NCBI RefSeq assembly: GCF_042680125.1
Contig: NZ_JBHTNY010000030.1
Strand: one strand, 5' to 3'
DNA: 64,000 bases
Source of the DNA: Robinsoniella peoriensis
Lineage (GTDB): Bacteria > Bacillota > Clostridia > Lachnospirales > Lachnospiraceae
Shown here one piece after another: positions 26,434-36,584 of this stretch. Made by a program: the position numbers and the translations under genes. Every line of letters begins with the position of its first letter. The first letter of the stretch is position 1. The notes beneath the pieces were generated by a model, which worked only from the letters and a program-made list of their open reading frames with translations, had not been told where the DNA came from and made no database searches.

Positions 26434-26552
26434 TGGATTTTTCGGCATCTATTCAAACTTTATGGACTATTAGATTAGAAAAATAATGCATAGACGAACT
26501 TTTTGGTATATGGTAATAATTAAATAATACATTTATTTACAAACGTAGTCAG

Positions 26553-26599
26553 AAACCGGGCTTTCTATGATTCATTCTTGATCATAGAAAGCCCGGTTT
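26553..26599. terminator. 19-bp perfect stem-loop after the giant glycosidase gene
   Basis: Perfectly complementary 19-nt arms (26553-26571 and 26581-26599) flank a 9-nt loop, 67 nt past the stop of the 3207-codon gene. The T tract is short on both strands, so terminator strength is uncertain. Confidence 0.6.
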
Positions 26600-26665
26600 A
26601 TAATCTGTTATATCCTTATTACCAATAAGGCAAAATCATTCGTAAATACAATGATTCCCGCTTTA

Positions 26666-29600
26666 TTATGGTTCAAAAACTGTTAATTCTGCTGCGTACC
26701 GAAGTATAGTGACCGCATCCCTGCTATCTGCCAGATTATCTCCATTCATGTCTGCGATCTGCAGCTGTTCCTCTGACAGTTCTTCCTTCTCTGCATTATA
26801 TTTCAACAGTTTAGCAGCATCTTTCGTATCTACCACACCGTTTAAATCAACATCTCCCAACAGCCGTACCTCCAGGATTTCTATAATCAGCTTCTTCAGG
26901 GCTTCTCCTGTCATATCCTGATCTGCATTCTGGTTATCATAAACTGTCTGCGCTTCTGCAGTCATCTCCGACAGCCCCTCCATACTGGCTTCGAGATATT
27001 TTTTGGCATCTTTAAGGATTTCATTTGCTTTATCCAGTGCGTTTTTCAATTCTTCTTTGTTGCCTTTTCTTACAAGTGATACCATGGCATCTGCCAGTTT
27101 TTCATAAGCCGTATTCATCTCCTCCGGGGATGCCTGGCTGTTTTCTGCTGTTTCTTTTGCCTGAGCCAGTATATCCTTCAGGTTCTGTACGCTTATAGCT
27201 GTATACTGATCTTGCATTTTCAATATTTCTTCTGCCTTCTGAATCAGGATATCCAGCCTTGTGTCTGCTTTTTCTACCATCATAGATGTCACTGCCGTCA
27301 GCAGTCTTGTAGTTGCTTCGTTGATTGTTCCCTGATCTGCAAGATTGCTGTCAAATACCTGCTGTGCCTGCAAAAGTGCTTTTCTGACTTCTGCCACGCT
27401 TTCCTCTGTGTACTGAGACAGGCCTGCTGTATCTGCAAGAATTGCCTCTGTCCCTTCTATGGCTGCCTTCAGGCCTGTCTTCTGTGGGCCGTTTTCTACA
27501 AGAAAGCATGCTGTAATCAGATTTATAAAAGCTTCATCTGCCTGCTCCTGAGTGACAGACGGGTCTTTTAGAATCGCTCTTGCTGCATTTAAAGCTTTCG
27601 CCACTGCTGCCCAGGTTTCTTCCGTATAACACTGGTTTTCTTCCTGTTCCTTTTCCATTGCCTCTGCCATGGAAATTGCCAGATTCAGGCTCGTCAGATC
27701 TGCATCCGGTGCCTCGCTTCCTTTCTCCACATAGTGAAGTATTACGTATCGGTATACGCTCTGGGTGATGCCGTCCTCTGCAGTGACAAACATCTCAACC
27801 GCATTAATTCCTCTAAACAGCGGAACCGTTATGGTATCTGTTTGAATATTGCCTAATTCATTACCATTTAAAAGTACCTGCACCGACGCACCCTCTGTTG
27901 GAACTACCTGGAAACGAACTGCCTTATTCTCATATTCTGCTGCAATATAATACTTCTGATTTTTATCAAATTCTCCAAAATCCGTCTCTTCACATAACAC
28001 AGTCTCCAGATTGCTGTTGGAAGCTGCTTCCGGTATCTTCATATTTGTCTGAACAGGCTCTGCTGCCACCACCGGCACACCTGCCGCCCCATTGGAAAGC
28101 ATTGGTATCACGACCGGTTTAAAGTAAAATCCGTTCAAACTGTAGGGCACCCTGATTTCAGTTCCCTGATATCCATCCAGAATCTCATAATTACCATCGG
28201 GGGCATCCGAAACCATCCAGCGGATTACATCGTTTACTTTTTCTGCACTTGTCAGATAATCTGCAGTCAGACTCCGGCTATTTTCATCATAGGCCGCCTC
28301 CACACTGCTGACTTCCTGAATCACCGCTTCTTCTCCAAACGGAACCGCTTCTTCATTTACCATAAAATCCCGGAACCGGATAACCGATGTTCCGTCACCG
28401 CAGGTACAAAGAATGCCCGCCTTTAAGGAATCATCAAGCCCTGTATTTTCCACTTCCTGTACCAGATTCCAGGTGCTGCCGTCCGTACTGTAATAGCCCC
28501 GGATAACAGACTCTGTTTTTTCCAGTTTCAGATATATGATTTCTCCAAAGATATCATCAATCCCTGATTCGGATGGGTTTCCTTCTTTTTCTGTAATTAC
28601 ATTCAGCTTTGGATTTCCATTGGCATGTTTTCTCTGAATCGCAGTATAATTATCTGCATCACGGTAGAAGACAAGCCCCGTTTCTTCGTATCCCTGATGT
28701 GTCTTTCCTTCCATTTCTACAGTTATGACAGCCTGACTGGAATCAGCCAGTTCCGCAAGTACAATATTCGTAGCGCCATTGCCTGACTCCCAATCTCCCG
28801 CTCCCGATGGACATATATAAAGATCCTCCTGATCCAGTCCCCAGGTTCCTTTTACCGGATTTAGAATCGTAAGTGCATTGGAAAGAACCTTGGTATTCTC
28901 CCTGATCACTACCAGCTTTGCTGCTGATATACCGTTGGAAGCAGTTCCCTTCACATGTACCGCACCTGCTTTTTTGGCGGTAAGAAGACCGTCCTGGCTG
29001 ATAGCTGCTGCGTCAGAAGCCGCTCCTGTCCTGATATCCTCCACCGTATAAACCACATCTTTCATCTGCGCATTTTCCGGATATAGGGCAGCGGTAATCT
29101 GCAGGGTACTTCCTGCCCCATCCAGCACATCACTTTCGGAAATTAGCTTTACAGACTGGGGGTAGATTATTTCTGTCTGGGCTCCCACATTTACCTGCAG
29201 CGGGGCGGAAGCATATTTTCGGTCATTTATAACACTATATGCCCGGATCAATGCCTCTCCTTTGGAAATTCCCAATATCTTTCCATCTGCTGAAACTTTT
29301 GCAATATCCGGTGAGCTGCTTTCATAATAAACTTCTCCCAGAGCAGCAGCTTTTTCCCCCTCTCCGATGGATATCCCTTCCTTATCTGACAAATTAATAT
29401 CACTAACGTCCATATTATTTATGGACACATTCATTTTCATTCCTGCATCATATTCATTATTTTGTATCGAGACATTCTTGCATCCGTTAAAGGAATACAG
29501 ATCATTATCCAGCTGGCTTGCTGAAGATTTCACTTCTGCCTGCAGACCTTCTCCAACACTTATCGTACATTCTTGTGCCGTTTTGCCGTTTAAAGTCAAC

Positions 29601-32600
29601 ACCAGATCCACATTTGGTTCAAATCGGAATATACGGTTGCCTTCTATCGTTATTCCGTCCACACTCTTGGCATCTACTACCTTGCTGCCCGACTGGTAAA
29701 ATTCATTTCCTGTAATCTGAATGTTTTTATGAACGGTACTGTCTACCGAGACATTGGGATTTGTGGGTTCAATAAAGATCACACCATTTCCCTGGCAGCG
29801 GTAAAACTTATTATTCTGTATCGTTACATCTTCCACTCTTCCAGACTCATACCAGCTCTGTGCATCACAGGAAATATAGATTGCCGCCATGGACGTACCC
29901 TCAAACACATTTTCCTCAATCAGCACCGGTTTGCGTGTTGTAACCAGTATTCCTCTGGTTGGGATCTGCTTAAATGTATTTCTGCGAATCTCCACTTCCG
30001 GCGTATCGGTAATATTCTCTGCCACAAACTGCCATTCCTGTACCTCATCCGGAATCGGCTCTGTAAACCGTATTACGGTATCCGTAAGACTGATTCCTTC
30101 ACTGCTGCTGCCGGTAGGGCCGCTGATGATTTCCTCCACTGTACAAATGGAATCCTCCAGGGGAAGCATGTTGCTCTGCCTTGTAAACTCTACCTGATCT
30201 CCTTCAAAGAAACTTGGAAATCCTGCTGTTTCATCGTGATTATATCTTACTGTCACTTCTCTTCTGTCACCGCTGATACTCACTACCTGCTGGAAAGTTC
30301 CGTGTATATTAATCGGATCATCATGAGGATTTGCAAAATAACAGTCCTCTACCAGAATCTTTCCTCCACAGCCTGACATCTGGAGAAAATCCGCATATCC
30401 CGCCGTAGTTCGGCCGGTTTCCTCCGGTGCCCGGAAGTCTACATCCCGCAGTGAAATATTATCCGTAGTCTGCCCCACCATTCCAAATCCGTGGAGATAC
30501 CGGATATCTAAATTTTCCATCTCAATATCCTTACTGAGCCAGAAAAAAGCTCCCGGTGTATCTCTGCGGGTAGGACGCATCTGGTAACACATGCCGGTTG
30601 TCACACTGTCCGGCTTTCCATTGTAGGTAATTTTTACTCTTCGATTGCCCAAGTCTTCCATTCCTGCCCGGTTATCAAAAAGTTCATTGCTGCGTGTAGT
30701 TATCCCTGTCCTCAGGTCTATGCTCTGGGCATAATTATTTTCAAACTTGTCTGTACCTGTCCAGTAGTATTTGCCTGTATAGGGGCTTTTGTCACTGAAC
30801 CAGTTAATCTGGCCATTCTCTATGGAATACTCGTAGCACTCCGGAATATATACGGTAGCTGTATTTCCATCCACAGATTCCACGGTTATATCTACAACGG
30901 TGGGTACCTCGAAATCAACGGTAAAATTCTGAAATCTTACATTTTCACTACGGATCGCCGCAAAAGCCGTCATTTTCCCATGAAAATTAATGACTGAACC
31001 ATTGCCTTCCATCACAATGTGATTGAGGTCTTCTATCAGAATACCTATTTTTTTATCTTTATAAGCCGAATCGGCACCTACTGTATTTGAGACATAAAGC
31101 TCTCTTTCTTCTGCCTTATCCGGATGAATCTGGTATTTACCCTGAGGAAAATCAATTACAATTTCCTGATCCGGATTTTTCTTTCTCAGATATGCAGCTC
31201 TGTCCAGTGCTTTTATAACGGCCTGGGCACTGTCCTTGCTTCCTTTGGGATCTGCTCCGTAATCAGTGACGTGAATGATATAATCCTCTGGCTTTTCCGG
31301 TTCTTTTTCTTTCAGCCTCTTCATTTCCCGGTCGAGCTCATCATGTGCAGCATTGATCTCTTCCTGACTGGCCCTTTCATCCTGGAAGACATTTTCTGCC
31401 TGAAGCAGTGATGCCTTGAATTTCCGGAATCCATCACCGTCAGGATCGGTATAATCCTGCAGTACTATATCCTGTGCCTCTTGCAAAAGTTTACCCAGTA
31501 GTGTTTTATCTCCTCTCTGATACTCTGTCAGAAATCTGGCATCTGCCCAGTCCGCGTGATCCGACCAGTTATTTTCTCCCTGCTCTGCAACAAGTATGAT
31601 TTTCTCCGTTAAGCCGCCGATTTCCAGATCAATCGTTTTTTGGGGTGTATTACTGACCATTTCACCGCTGTCATATACCGGATCCTGCTTTTCATCATTA
31701 AAATATACTTTAAACCTTACACTTGCGGGATTGCCTGCAGAGTTCTGAGAATAATCTATTCCCACATTACTTCTGAACCGCGTGTAACCTTTATTCTTGA
31801 TATCATATACGATCCTGGACTCAGCGTGGGTTCCCAGACCCTTTTCATATACTGCGGGATTCTGTTCTTCATCCGTTAGACAGATCTGCTGCCCTGATGA
31901 GGAAACATCCCTGTTTACCGAACCATATCCTGCTTCTGCGCTTTTCCATTCAAGATCGGATAAATATACGGCATTTTCCTCCTGTGCATCCTGCTGGTAT
32001 TCTGCGTAAGATTCAATATAAGTGGCATCTCCTACATTGTCACCTTCTGCATCAAGTACAATCTGGATCAGATCTCCCTTTAGTACTTGACTGGTGGTAA
32101 GAATCTGCAGTGTCTTTCCGGCTTCCAGTACTTCCTTATCTTTATTTACCGGCCATATTCTTTCCCCGTTTTTTAATACCGAAAGGGAAACCTGCCCAGG
32201 CTGGTTCAGATATTTCTGTGCAGATGCCCGAAGGGACAGCCGTCCTGCCTGTGGTGCCTCAAAGGTACGGACAGCATTTACATTGGATGCGGGGTGCATA
32301 TATCTGGGACCTGCATACAGCCAGTTACCGCCTTCCCATGCATATTCACCTGCTATATAACCTCCTTTGCCTTCTAAATCGGAAATGTCACCGCTTTCTT
32401 TATCCATTTTCCGGTATGTCCATCCGTTAGCACCATTTACACCCGGCACAAAACTTTCCCAGGCTCCATACCTTTGTTTGCGCTCTTCTTCCCTGATGTG
32501 AATCTTGTATTGTTTCACACCCTTTTTGTCTGGTGAGACAACCTCTGCCGTAATATTATTATTTTCATCTGGCACTATACGGATATACTCCATATCCATC

Positions 32601-35600
32601 AAAGTATCCCCATGCCCGGTTTCCACTTTTTCTCCATTAATGGTAATCTGTGAAGCAGTGTTTGCCGGAAATGCTTTCACCCAGACTTCCTTTTCATTTC
32701 CGGTTAAGCTTATCTCATACGCTGTCTGGTTCTGCCGGAATAAAATGTCATGACCTGCCACTGAAAGTCCCGACAGATTATAATCTTTAACCGTATCCAC
32801 ACCTTTATCTTTAAATAGTTCCAATTCTTTTATGGAAGCACGGGGCAGGCTGCCTCCTGTTTCTCCCTGGGTGGATTCTACTTTCGTAAATTCTATTTTA
32901 ATATAACGGATCTTGGATGCAGTAAAATAGTCCAGTTCGCCATTTGCATGGGCAGTTTTTGAAGACTCAGACTTTTTATCCCAATTTACATTATCCGAAG
33001 ACGTGTAGATTGTATAGGTACACTTCAGATAATCATGTTCCACAGCCAGTCTGGCATTCCGGATATCGTAATCCTGTCCCAAATCCAGATACAGGGATTC
33101 ACTGTTCTGTTCTGTTACTTTATTTCCGCTTCGCCACAGGGTGAGAATGTCGCCATCCACCGCATTGTCCGGTACGGTACCCACATCACTGCTTGTTGCC
33201 GTAACTGCAGCTTTTACAGCCACATTCTCTTGCAATTCACTTTCATCGGGATTTCCCTTTCCTTCTGTTATATAAAGAGACAGCCAGCATGGAATAACTT
33301 CATTTAGTCCTTTTTCATCTTCCGCACAGAGCATCAGGGTTTTTACTCCTGTAATATCCACATCGATCTCGGCTGCTATTGACTTTACCGGGTCACTTAC
33401 ATACAAAAGCGCACCGTCTCCATATATCTTAAATTTCACTCCGCTTTTTGTCTTTTCCGGATTTTTAACAGCGGCTTTCCCTGTCAGCTTCTCATAGCCT
33501 CCGTCCAGTTCGAACATAACAGGAGCCATGTTTTTCACTTCCATGCTTTTGGTATAATCCTCTCCATCTATAGAGACCGTGTCTTTTACAATCCCAGGAG
33601 GATCCTCTCCGGGAACACTTTCCTGTTTGTCCGTCAGATACATTGACACCTGGTCCATAGGCGTGCCCTGTGCAATCTCTTCATAAGGAACCCTTTTATC
33701 TGTCATCTCCCTGGTTTGAAGCTCAACGGATTCCGTCTCCATACCGGGCGAACTGACCGTTACCTGGATTTTCCCCGGGTTCTTACCAGCCTGAATAAAG
33801 ATTCCTGCAACTCCTGCTTCTGCATTAACAGGATTAGCACCTACTCTTTTATCACCATTTCCGATAATACTTCCCTGTCCTTCTACCGAAAACTTTAATT
33901 TATTGTCGGCTTCTGCGCATACGTTTCCTTCTTCATCCAGCACATATGCATATACCATAACCTGGTCAGAACCATCCGCTGTGAGTCCATTACCCGAATC
34001 ATCCACTTCCAGCCTGAGTCTGGCCGGTTCCTTTGCCGTATGTACTTCCTGACCGGCAATTACATTTCCATCTGCATCATAACCTTCCGCCTTTAAATAA
34101 GAACCTTCCGTATATGGTACATTTTCAAAATAATAGGGCGGGTGTTCCAGATTAGAAGATGTTCCCTCATCCAGCGGGACATTTTCCTGTTCCCATAATA
34201 TTTCATCATTCTTGCCCATAACACAAAGTTTAACTTTGTCGGCATTACTGTACACATAGATCATTCTTTTGCTATCTGTTCCCACCGTTTCCTGATTAGA
34301 CTTATCCACCACAGGCGCCTTCGTCCCCCAACTGCTGGCTATAAAAATCATTGGGCCTGTCTCAACATCCTGAGATTCCAGGTATTCATCCTCTGCGGTT
34401 GATCTCTGGCTTGCAAAAGCATAGTAGGAATATTTCGGTATTCTCTTTAAATCCCATATTCCGCAAGGAGACATCGTTTCATGATATCCTCTGTTGTGGT
34501 CAATTCCAATCCACATGGTCATGCCTGCAAAACGATGTGCGCTATCCTTGTAATTCTGTATTCCTTCTGACAGGGAGACCGCTCCGGTTCCTTCAAATGA
34601 GTATCCCTTCCATAGTCTGTTATTAGCCTGTTTCACCATTCTTGCCTCACCACCGGGATAAAATGACTCTTTTCCCCTTGTAACGCGGCAGTCATTAATA
34701 AAATTACCGAACTGCTCTTCCCAGTGATCTCCATATTCCCGAATAAGGGACAGTGCAGTATCTGACCAGGATTCTACTTCTTCCGGTGTCCCGTATAAGA
34801 TATCTCCTTTTGCACCCCCATGTGGATTTTCTGCAGAAGTTTTCAGTGAGGGATGCTCTTCTTTTGCCACTTGCTCCAGTTCATTTGTAAATCCTTCCGG
34901 TACACCGGGAGATTCATTTAGTGATATCTCAAAAGCAAGAATACTGGGATGATTTCTGTCTCTTCGAACCATCTGCCTGATATCATTTTTCACACGCTGT
35001 GCAAAAATTTTATCATCCGACCAATGCTGCCATCCAGGTATCGCCTCGATGACTAAAATTCCCAGTTCATCACAGGCCTTTAAAAATTCTTCCGACTGGG
35101 GATGATGTGCTGTTCTCACAATATGAAACCCGGCCGATTTAAACTTTATGGCATCTCTCCTCTGGAGGGAATCAGATGCCGCATATCCGATATAGGGATA
35201 TTCCTGATGCCTGTTGACACCTGATAAAAACCCGGCATGCTTATTGTTTATCAAAATACCTTTTTGTGCATCCATCTCGATTTTCCGAATACCTGCCGGA
35301 GTCTCTGTCCGGTCTGTCTCTGCACCGTCAGCATATACTTCAGACACAATGGTATGCATATACGGATGATCCAGATCCCATAATTCAGGATTTTCAACAG
35401 TAACCGATTGTTTTACCTCTCCGGCGCCAGCACCCGGCAAGGACAATGTTTTCCTGTCCTCACCTACCACGGTACCATCTTGATTTATAATTTTTGTAAC
35501 CAGAGAAATCTGCTTTTCTTCTTTATCCTCATTTCTGATATGCGTCTTAATATCCACAATAGCTTGTTCCGGGGACACCTCCGGAAAATCTACCAAGATC

Positions 35601-36289
35601 CCGCCTCCTGCTGTCTCATCCTCAAAAAGCTCATCTGTAATATGAACGTTATTCACGGAATGAAGCCATACATTTCTATAGATTCCTCCAAAATAAGTGA
35701 AATCCAGCTGACCCTGGGGTTTACCCGGGGGAACATTTACATTATCGCTGTTATCGGTTAAAACGGTGATTACATTTGCCTCGCCGTCACAATGAACAGC
35801 ATCTGTAATATCCAGAATAAACGGCAGATATCCGCCGTATTGGGTATTTTCTCCTGTTTTTTCCGCCATATGTCCCTGGAGATGCTTGCCATTTACCCAT
35901 ACGTCCGTCACACCCATGACACCTTCAAATTCTATATACAGCTTTTTATCTTTGTACGAATCTGACAGATAAAAATGTTTTCTGTACATGGCAGGCCCCT
36001 GATAGTTTTTTCCTCCGCTGGTATTTTCTTCCTCAAGTCTTACGGAATGGGGCAGATCTACGTTCTCCCACCGTTCCAGCTCCGCCATATCATAATCTGA
36101 CTTTACTGCTTCCGGAATATTCCGCCTTACAAACTTCCATCCCTGGTTAAAATGCAGTTGCTCCCGTCCCGGTTCCGCTTCTATCTGCACAATGTCATCT
36201 TTTGCAGACAGTATCATACGCTGGGATAACACCAGGCCGACTGCCATCATCAGAACAAAAACCCATGTAATTCCTCTTCTCTTCATCAT
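26666..36289 (-). CDS. Giant secreted GH2 + GH110-like glycosidase with dockerin
   Basis: This 3207-residue protein has a signal peptide. Approximate order: GH2 sugar-binding, Ig-like and TIM-barrel domains 40-650 (WKFVRR, VNRHQEYPYIGYA, acid/base in FEISLNESPG); beta domains; F5/8 type C domain 1030-1140; cadherin-like domain 1170-1260; NPCBM-like domain 1440-1590; parallel beta-helix like GH110 alpha-1,3-galactosidases 1670-2280 (VTDYGADPKG, ANPHDDPINIHG); bacterial Ig-like domains 2280-2465; a concanavalin-like domain to 2640; four FIVAR-like repeats 2840-3130; dockerin 3143-3207 (GDVDLNGVVDTKDA, ADMNGDNLADSRDA). A GH110 plus GH2 pairing would suit stepwise removal of Gal-alpha-1,3-Gal-beta caps from host glycans. 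GGAGGG precedes the ATG. No sortase signal is seen; the dockerin implies a cohesin partner. Confidence 0.88.
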   Translation of the reverse strand: MMKRRGITWVFVLMMAVGLVLSQRMILSAKDDIVQIEAEPGREQLHFNQGWKFVRRNIPEAVKSDYDMAELERWENVDLPHSVRLEEENTSGGKNYQGPAMYRKHFYLSDSYKDKKLYIEFEGVMGVTDVWVNGKHLQGHMAEKTGENTQYGGYLPFILDITDAVHCDGEANVITVLTDNSDNVNVPPGKPQGQLDFTYFGGIYRNVWLHSVNNVHITDELFEDETAGGGILVDFPEVSPEQAIVDIKTHIRNEDKEEKQISLVTKIINQDGTVVGEDRKTLSLPGAGAGEVKQSVTVENPELWDLDHPYMHTIVSEVYADGAETDRTETPAGIRKIEMDAQKGILINNKHAGFLSGVNRHQEYPYIGYAASDSLQRRDAIKFKSAGFHIVRTAHHPQSEEFLKACDELGILVIEAIPGWQHWSDDKIFAQRVKNDIRQMVRRDRNHPSILAFEISLNESPGVPEGFTNELEQVAKEEHPSLKTSAENPHGGAKGDILYGTPEEVESWSDTALSLIREYGDHWEEQFGNFINDCRVTRGKESFYPGGEARMVKQANNRLWKGYSFEGTGAVSLSEGIQNYKDSAHRFAGMTMWIGIDHNRGYHETMSPCGIWDLKRIPKYSYYAFASQRSTAEDEYLESQDVETGPMIFIASSWGTKAPVVDKSNQETVGTDSKRMIYVYSNADKVKLCVMGKNDEILWEQENVPLDEGTSSNLEHPPYYFENVPYTEGSYLKAEGYDADGNVIAGQEVHTAKEPARLRLEVDDSGNGLTADGSDQVMVYAYVLDEEGNVCAEADNKLKFSVEGQGSIIGNGDKRVGANPVNAEAGVAGIFIQAGKNPGKIQVTVSSPGMETESVELQTREMTDKRVPYEEIAQGTPMDQVSMYLTDKQESVPGEDPPGIVKDTVSIDGEDYTKSMEVKNMAPVMFELDGGYEKLTGKAAVKNPEKTKSGVKFKIYGDGALLYVSDPVKSIAAEIDVDITGVKTLMLCAEDEKGLNEVIPCWLSLYITEGKGNPDESELQENVAVKAAVTATSSDVGTVPDNAVDGDILTLWRSGNKVTEQNSESLYLDLGQDYDIRNARLAVEHDYLKCTYTIYTSSDNVNWDKKSESSKTAHANGELDYFTASKIRYIKIEFTKVESTQGETGGSLPRASIKELELFKDKGVDTVKDYNLSGLSVAGHDILFRQNQTAYEISLTGNEKEVWVKAFPANTASQITINGEKVETGHGDTLMDMEYIRIVPDENNNITAEVVSPDKKGVKQYKIHIREEERKQRYGAWESFVPGVNGANGWTYRKMDKESGDISDLEGKGGYIAGEYAWEGGNWLYAGPRYMHPASNVNAVRTFEAPQAGRLSLRASAQKYLNQPGQVSLSVLKNGERIWPVNKDKEVLEAGKTLQILTTSQVLKGDLIQIVLDAEGDNVGDATYIESYAEYQQDAQEENAVYLSDLEWKSAEAGYGSVNRDVSSSGQQICLTDEEQNPAVYEKGLGTHAESRIVYDIKNKGYTRFRSNVGIDYSQNSAGNPASVRFKVYFNDEKQDPVYDSGEMVSNTPQKTIDLEIGGLTEKIILVAEQGENNWSDHADWADARFLTEYQRGDKTLLGKLLQEAQDIVLQDYTDPDGDGFRKFKASLLQAENVFQDERASQEEINAAHDELDREMKRLKEKEPEKPEDYIIHVTDYGADPKGSKDSAQAVIKALDRAAYLRKKNPDQEIVIDFPQGKYQIHPDKAEERELYVSNTVGADSAYKDKKIGILIEDLNHIVMEGNGSVINFHGKMTAFAAIRSENVRFQNFTVDFEVPTVVDITVESVDGNTATVYIPECYEYSIENGQINWFSDKSPYTGKYYWTGTDKFENNYAQSIDLRTGITTRSNELFDNRAGMEDLGNRRVKITYNGKPDSVTTGMCYQMRPTRRDTPGAFFWLSKDIEMENLDIRYLHGFGMVGQTTDNISLRDVDFRAPEETGRTTAGYADFLQMSGCGGKILVEDCYFANPHDDPINIHGTFQQVVSISGDRREVTVRYNHDETAGFPSFFEGDQVEFTRQSNMLPLEDSICTVEEIISGPTGSSSEGISLTDTVIRFTEPIPDEVQEWQFVAENITDTPEVEIRRNTFKQIPTRGILVTTRKPVLIEENVFEGTSMAAIYISCDAQSWYESGRVEDVTIQNNKFYRCQGNGVIFIEPTNPNVSVDSTVHKNIQITGNEFYQSGSKVVDAKSVDGITIEGNRIFRFEPNVDLVLTLNGKTAQECTISVGEGLQAEVKSSASQLDNDLYSFNGCKNVSIQNNEYDAGMKMNVSINNMDVSDINLSDKEGISIGEGEKAAALGEVYYESSSPDIAKVSADGKILGISKGEALIRAYSVINDRKYASAPLQVNVGAQTEIIYPQSVKLISESDVLDGAGSTLQITAALYPENAQMKDVVYTVEDIRTGAASDAAAISQDGLLTAKKAGAVHVKGTASNGISAAKLVVIRENTKVLSNALTILNPVKGTWGLDQEDLYICPSGAGDWESGNGATNIVLAELADSSQAVITVEMEGKTHQGYEETGLVFYRDADNYTAIQRKHANGNPKLNVITEKEGNPSESGIDDIFGEIIYLKLEKTESVIRGYYSTDGSTWNLVQEVENTGLDDSLKAGILCTCGDGTSVIRFRDFMVNEEAVPFGEEAVIQEVSSVEAAYDENSRSLTADYLTSAEKVNDVIRWMVSDAPDGNYEILDGYQGTEIRVPYSLNGFYFKPVVIPMLSNGAAGVPVVAAEPVQTNMKIPEAASNSNLETVLCEETDFGEFDKNQKYYIAAEYENKAVRFQVVPTEGASVQVLLNGNELGNIQTDTITVPLFRGINAVEMFVTAEDGITQSVYRYVILHYVEKGSEAPDADLTSLNLAISMAEAMEKEQEENQCYTEETWAAVAKALNAARAILKDPSVTQEQADEAFINLITACFLVENGPQKTGLKAAIEGTEAILADTAGLSQYTEESVAEVRKALLQAQQVFDSNLADQGTINEATTRLLTAVTSMMVEKADTRLDILIQKAEEILKMQDQYTAISVQNLKDILAQAKETAENSQASPEEMNTAYEKLADAMVSLVRKGNKEELKNALDKANEILKDAKKYLEASMEGLSEMTAEAQTVYDNQNADQDMTGEALKKLIIEILEVRLLGDVDLNGVVDTKDAAKLLKYNAEKEELSEEQLQIADMNGDNLADSRDAVTILRYAAELTVFEP

Positions 36290-36315
36290 GTACCCTCCAT
36301 AATTACCGTCCCCTA

Positions 36316-36380
36316 GAGCGTGTTGAGCTAATATACCGCGAAGTGGTGCAGATGGCGGGAATGAATTTTCAAACTCGCTC
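36316..36380. mobile_element. MITE-like element, 65-bp internally deleted copy
   Basis: Terminal repeats GAGCGTGTT and AAACTCGCTC are flanked by TA on both sides, and the right third matches the full copies (GATGGCGGGAATGAATTTTC). The middle about 95 bp is missing. It lies between a TATAAT box on the minus strand (36406-36411) and the start of the giant glycosidase gene, so it is probably within that gene's 5' untranslated region. Confidence 0.7.
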
Positions 36381-36524
36381 TATCGAATGGGACTTTCCTG
36401 GAATTATTATAGCATGGTGTTTTTAAGATCTTTTAGGACTATTTACCTGGTATTTTTCACTATTTTGGGATTTCTGTCAGGCTTTAGAACTTTCTTTAGA
36501 ATTTAGAATTTTATTATGATATTT

Positions 36525-36556
36525 CCAATGTTCAGGATCCGGGTCCTGAACATTGG
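36525..36556. terminator. 13-bp perfect stem-loop after the ABC pseudogene
   Basis: CCAATGTTCAGGA and TCCTGAACATTGG are perfectly complementary with a 6-nt loop, 29 nt past the pseudogene stop. No T tract follows on the minus strand, so it may be a weak terminator or an RNA-end structure. Confidence 0.5.
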
Positions 36557-36584
36557 TCGCTGCCCGTTTGCCACGGATGCATTA

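Noticed and set aside
26553..26599. The perfect 19-bp inverted repeat as a transposon end or attachment site
   Set aside because: Arms are adjacent with a 9-nt loop just past a gene end, so a transcription-end stem-loop is the simpler reading.
29729..30376. A 215-codon plus-strand frame inside the giant glycosidase gene
   Set aside because: It is antisense to a clearly coding minus-strand domain, has no ribosome binding site and reads as a low-similarity, Cys/Ile/His-rich shadow.
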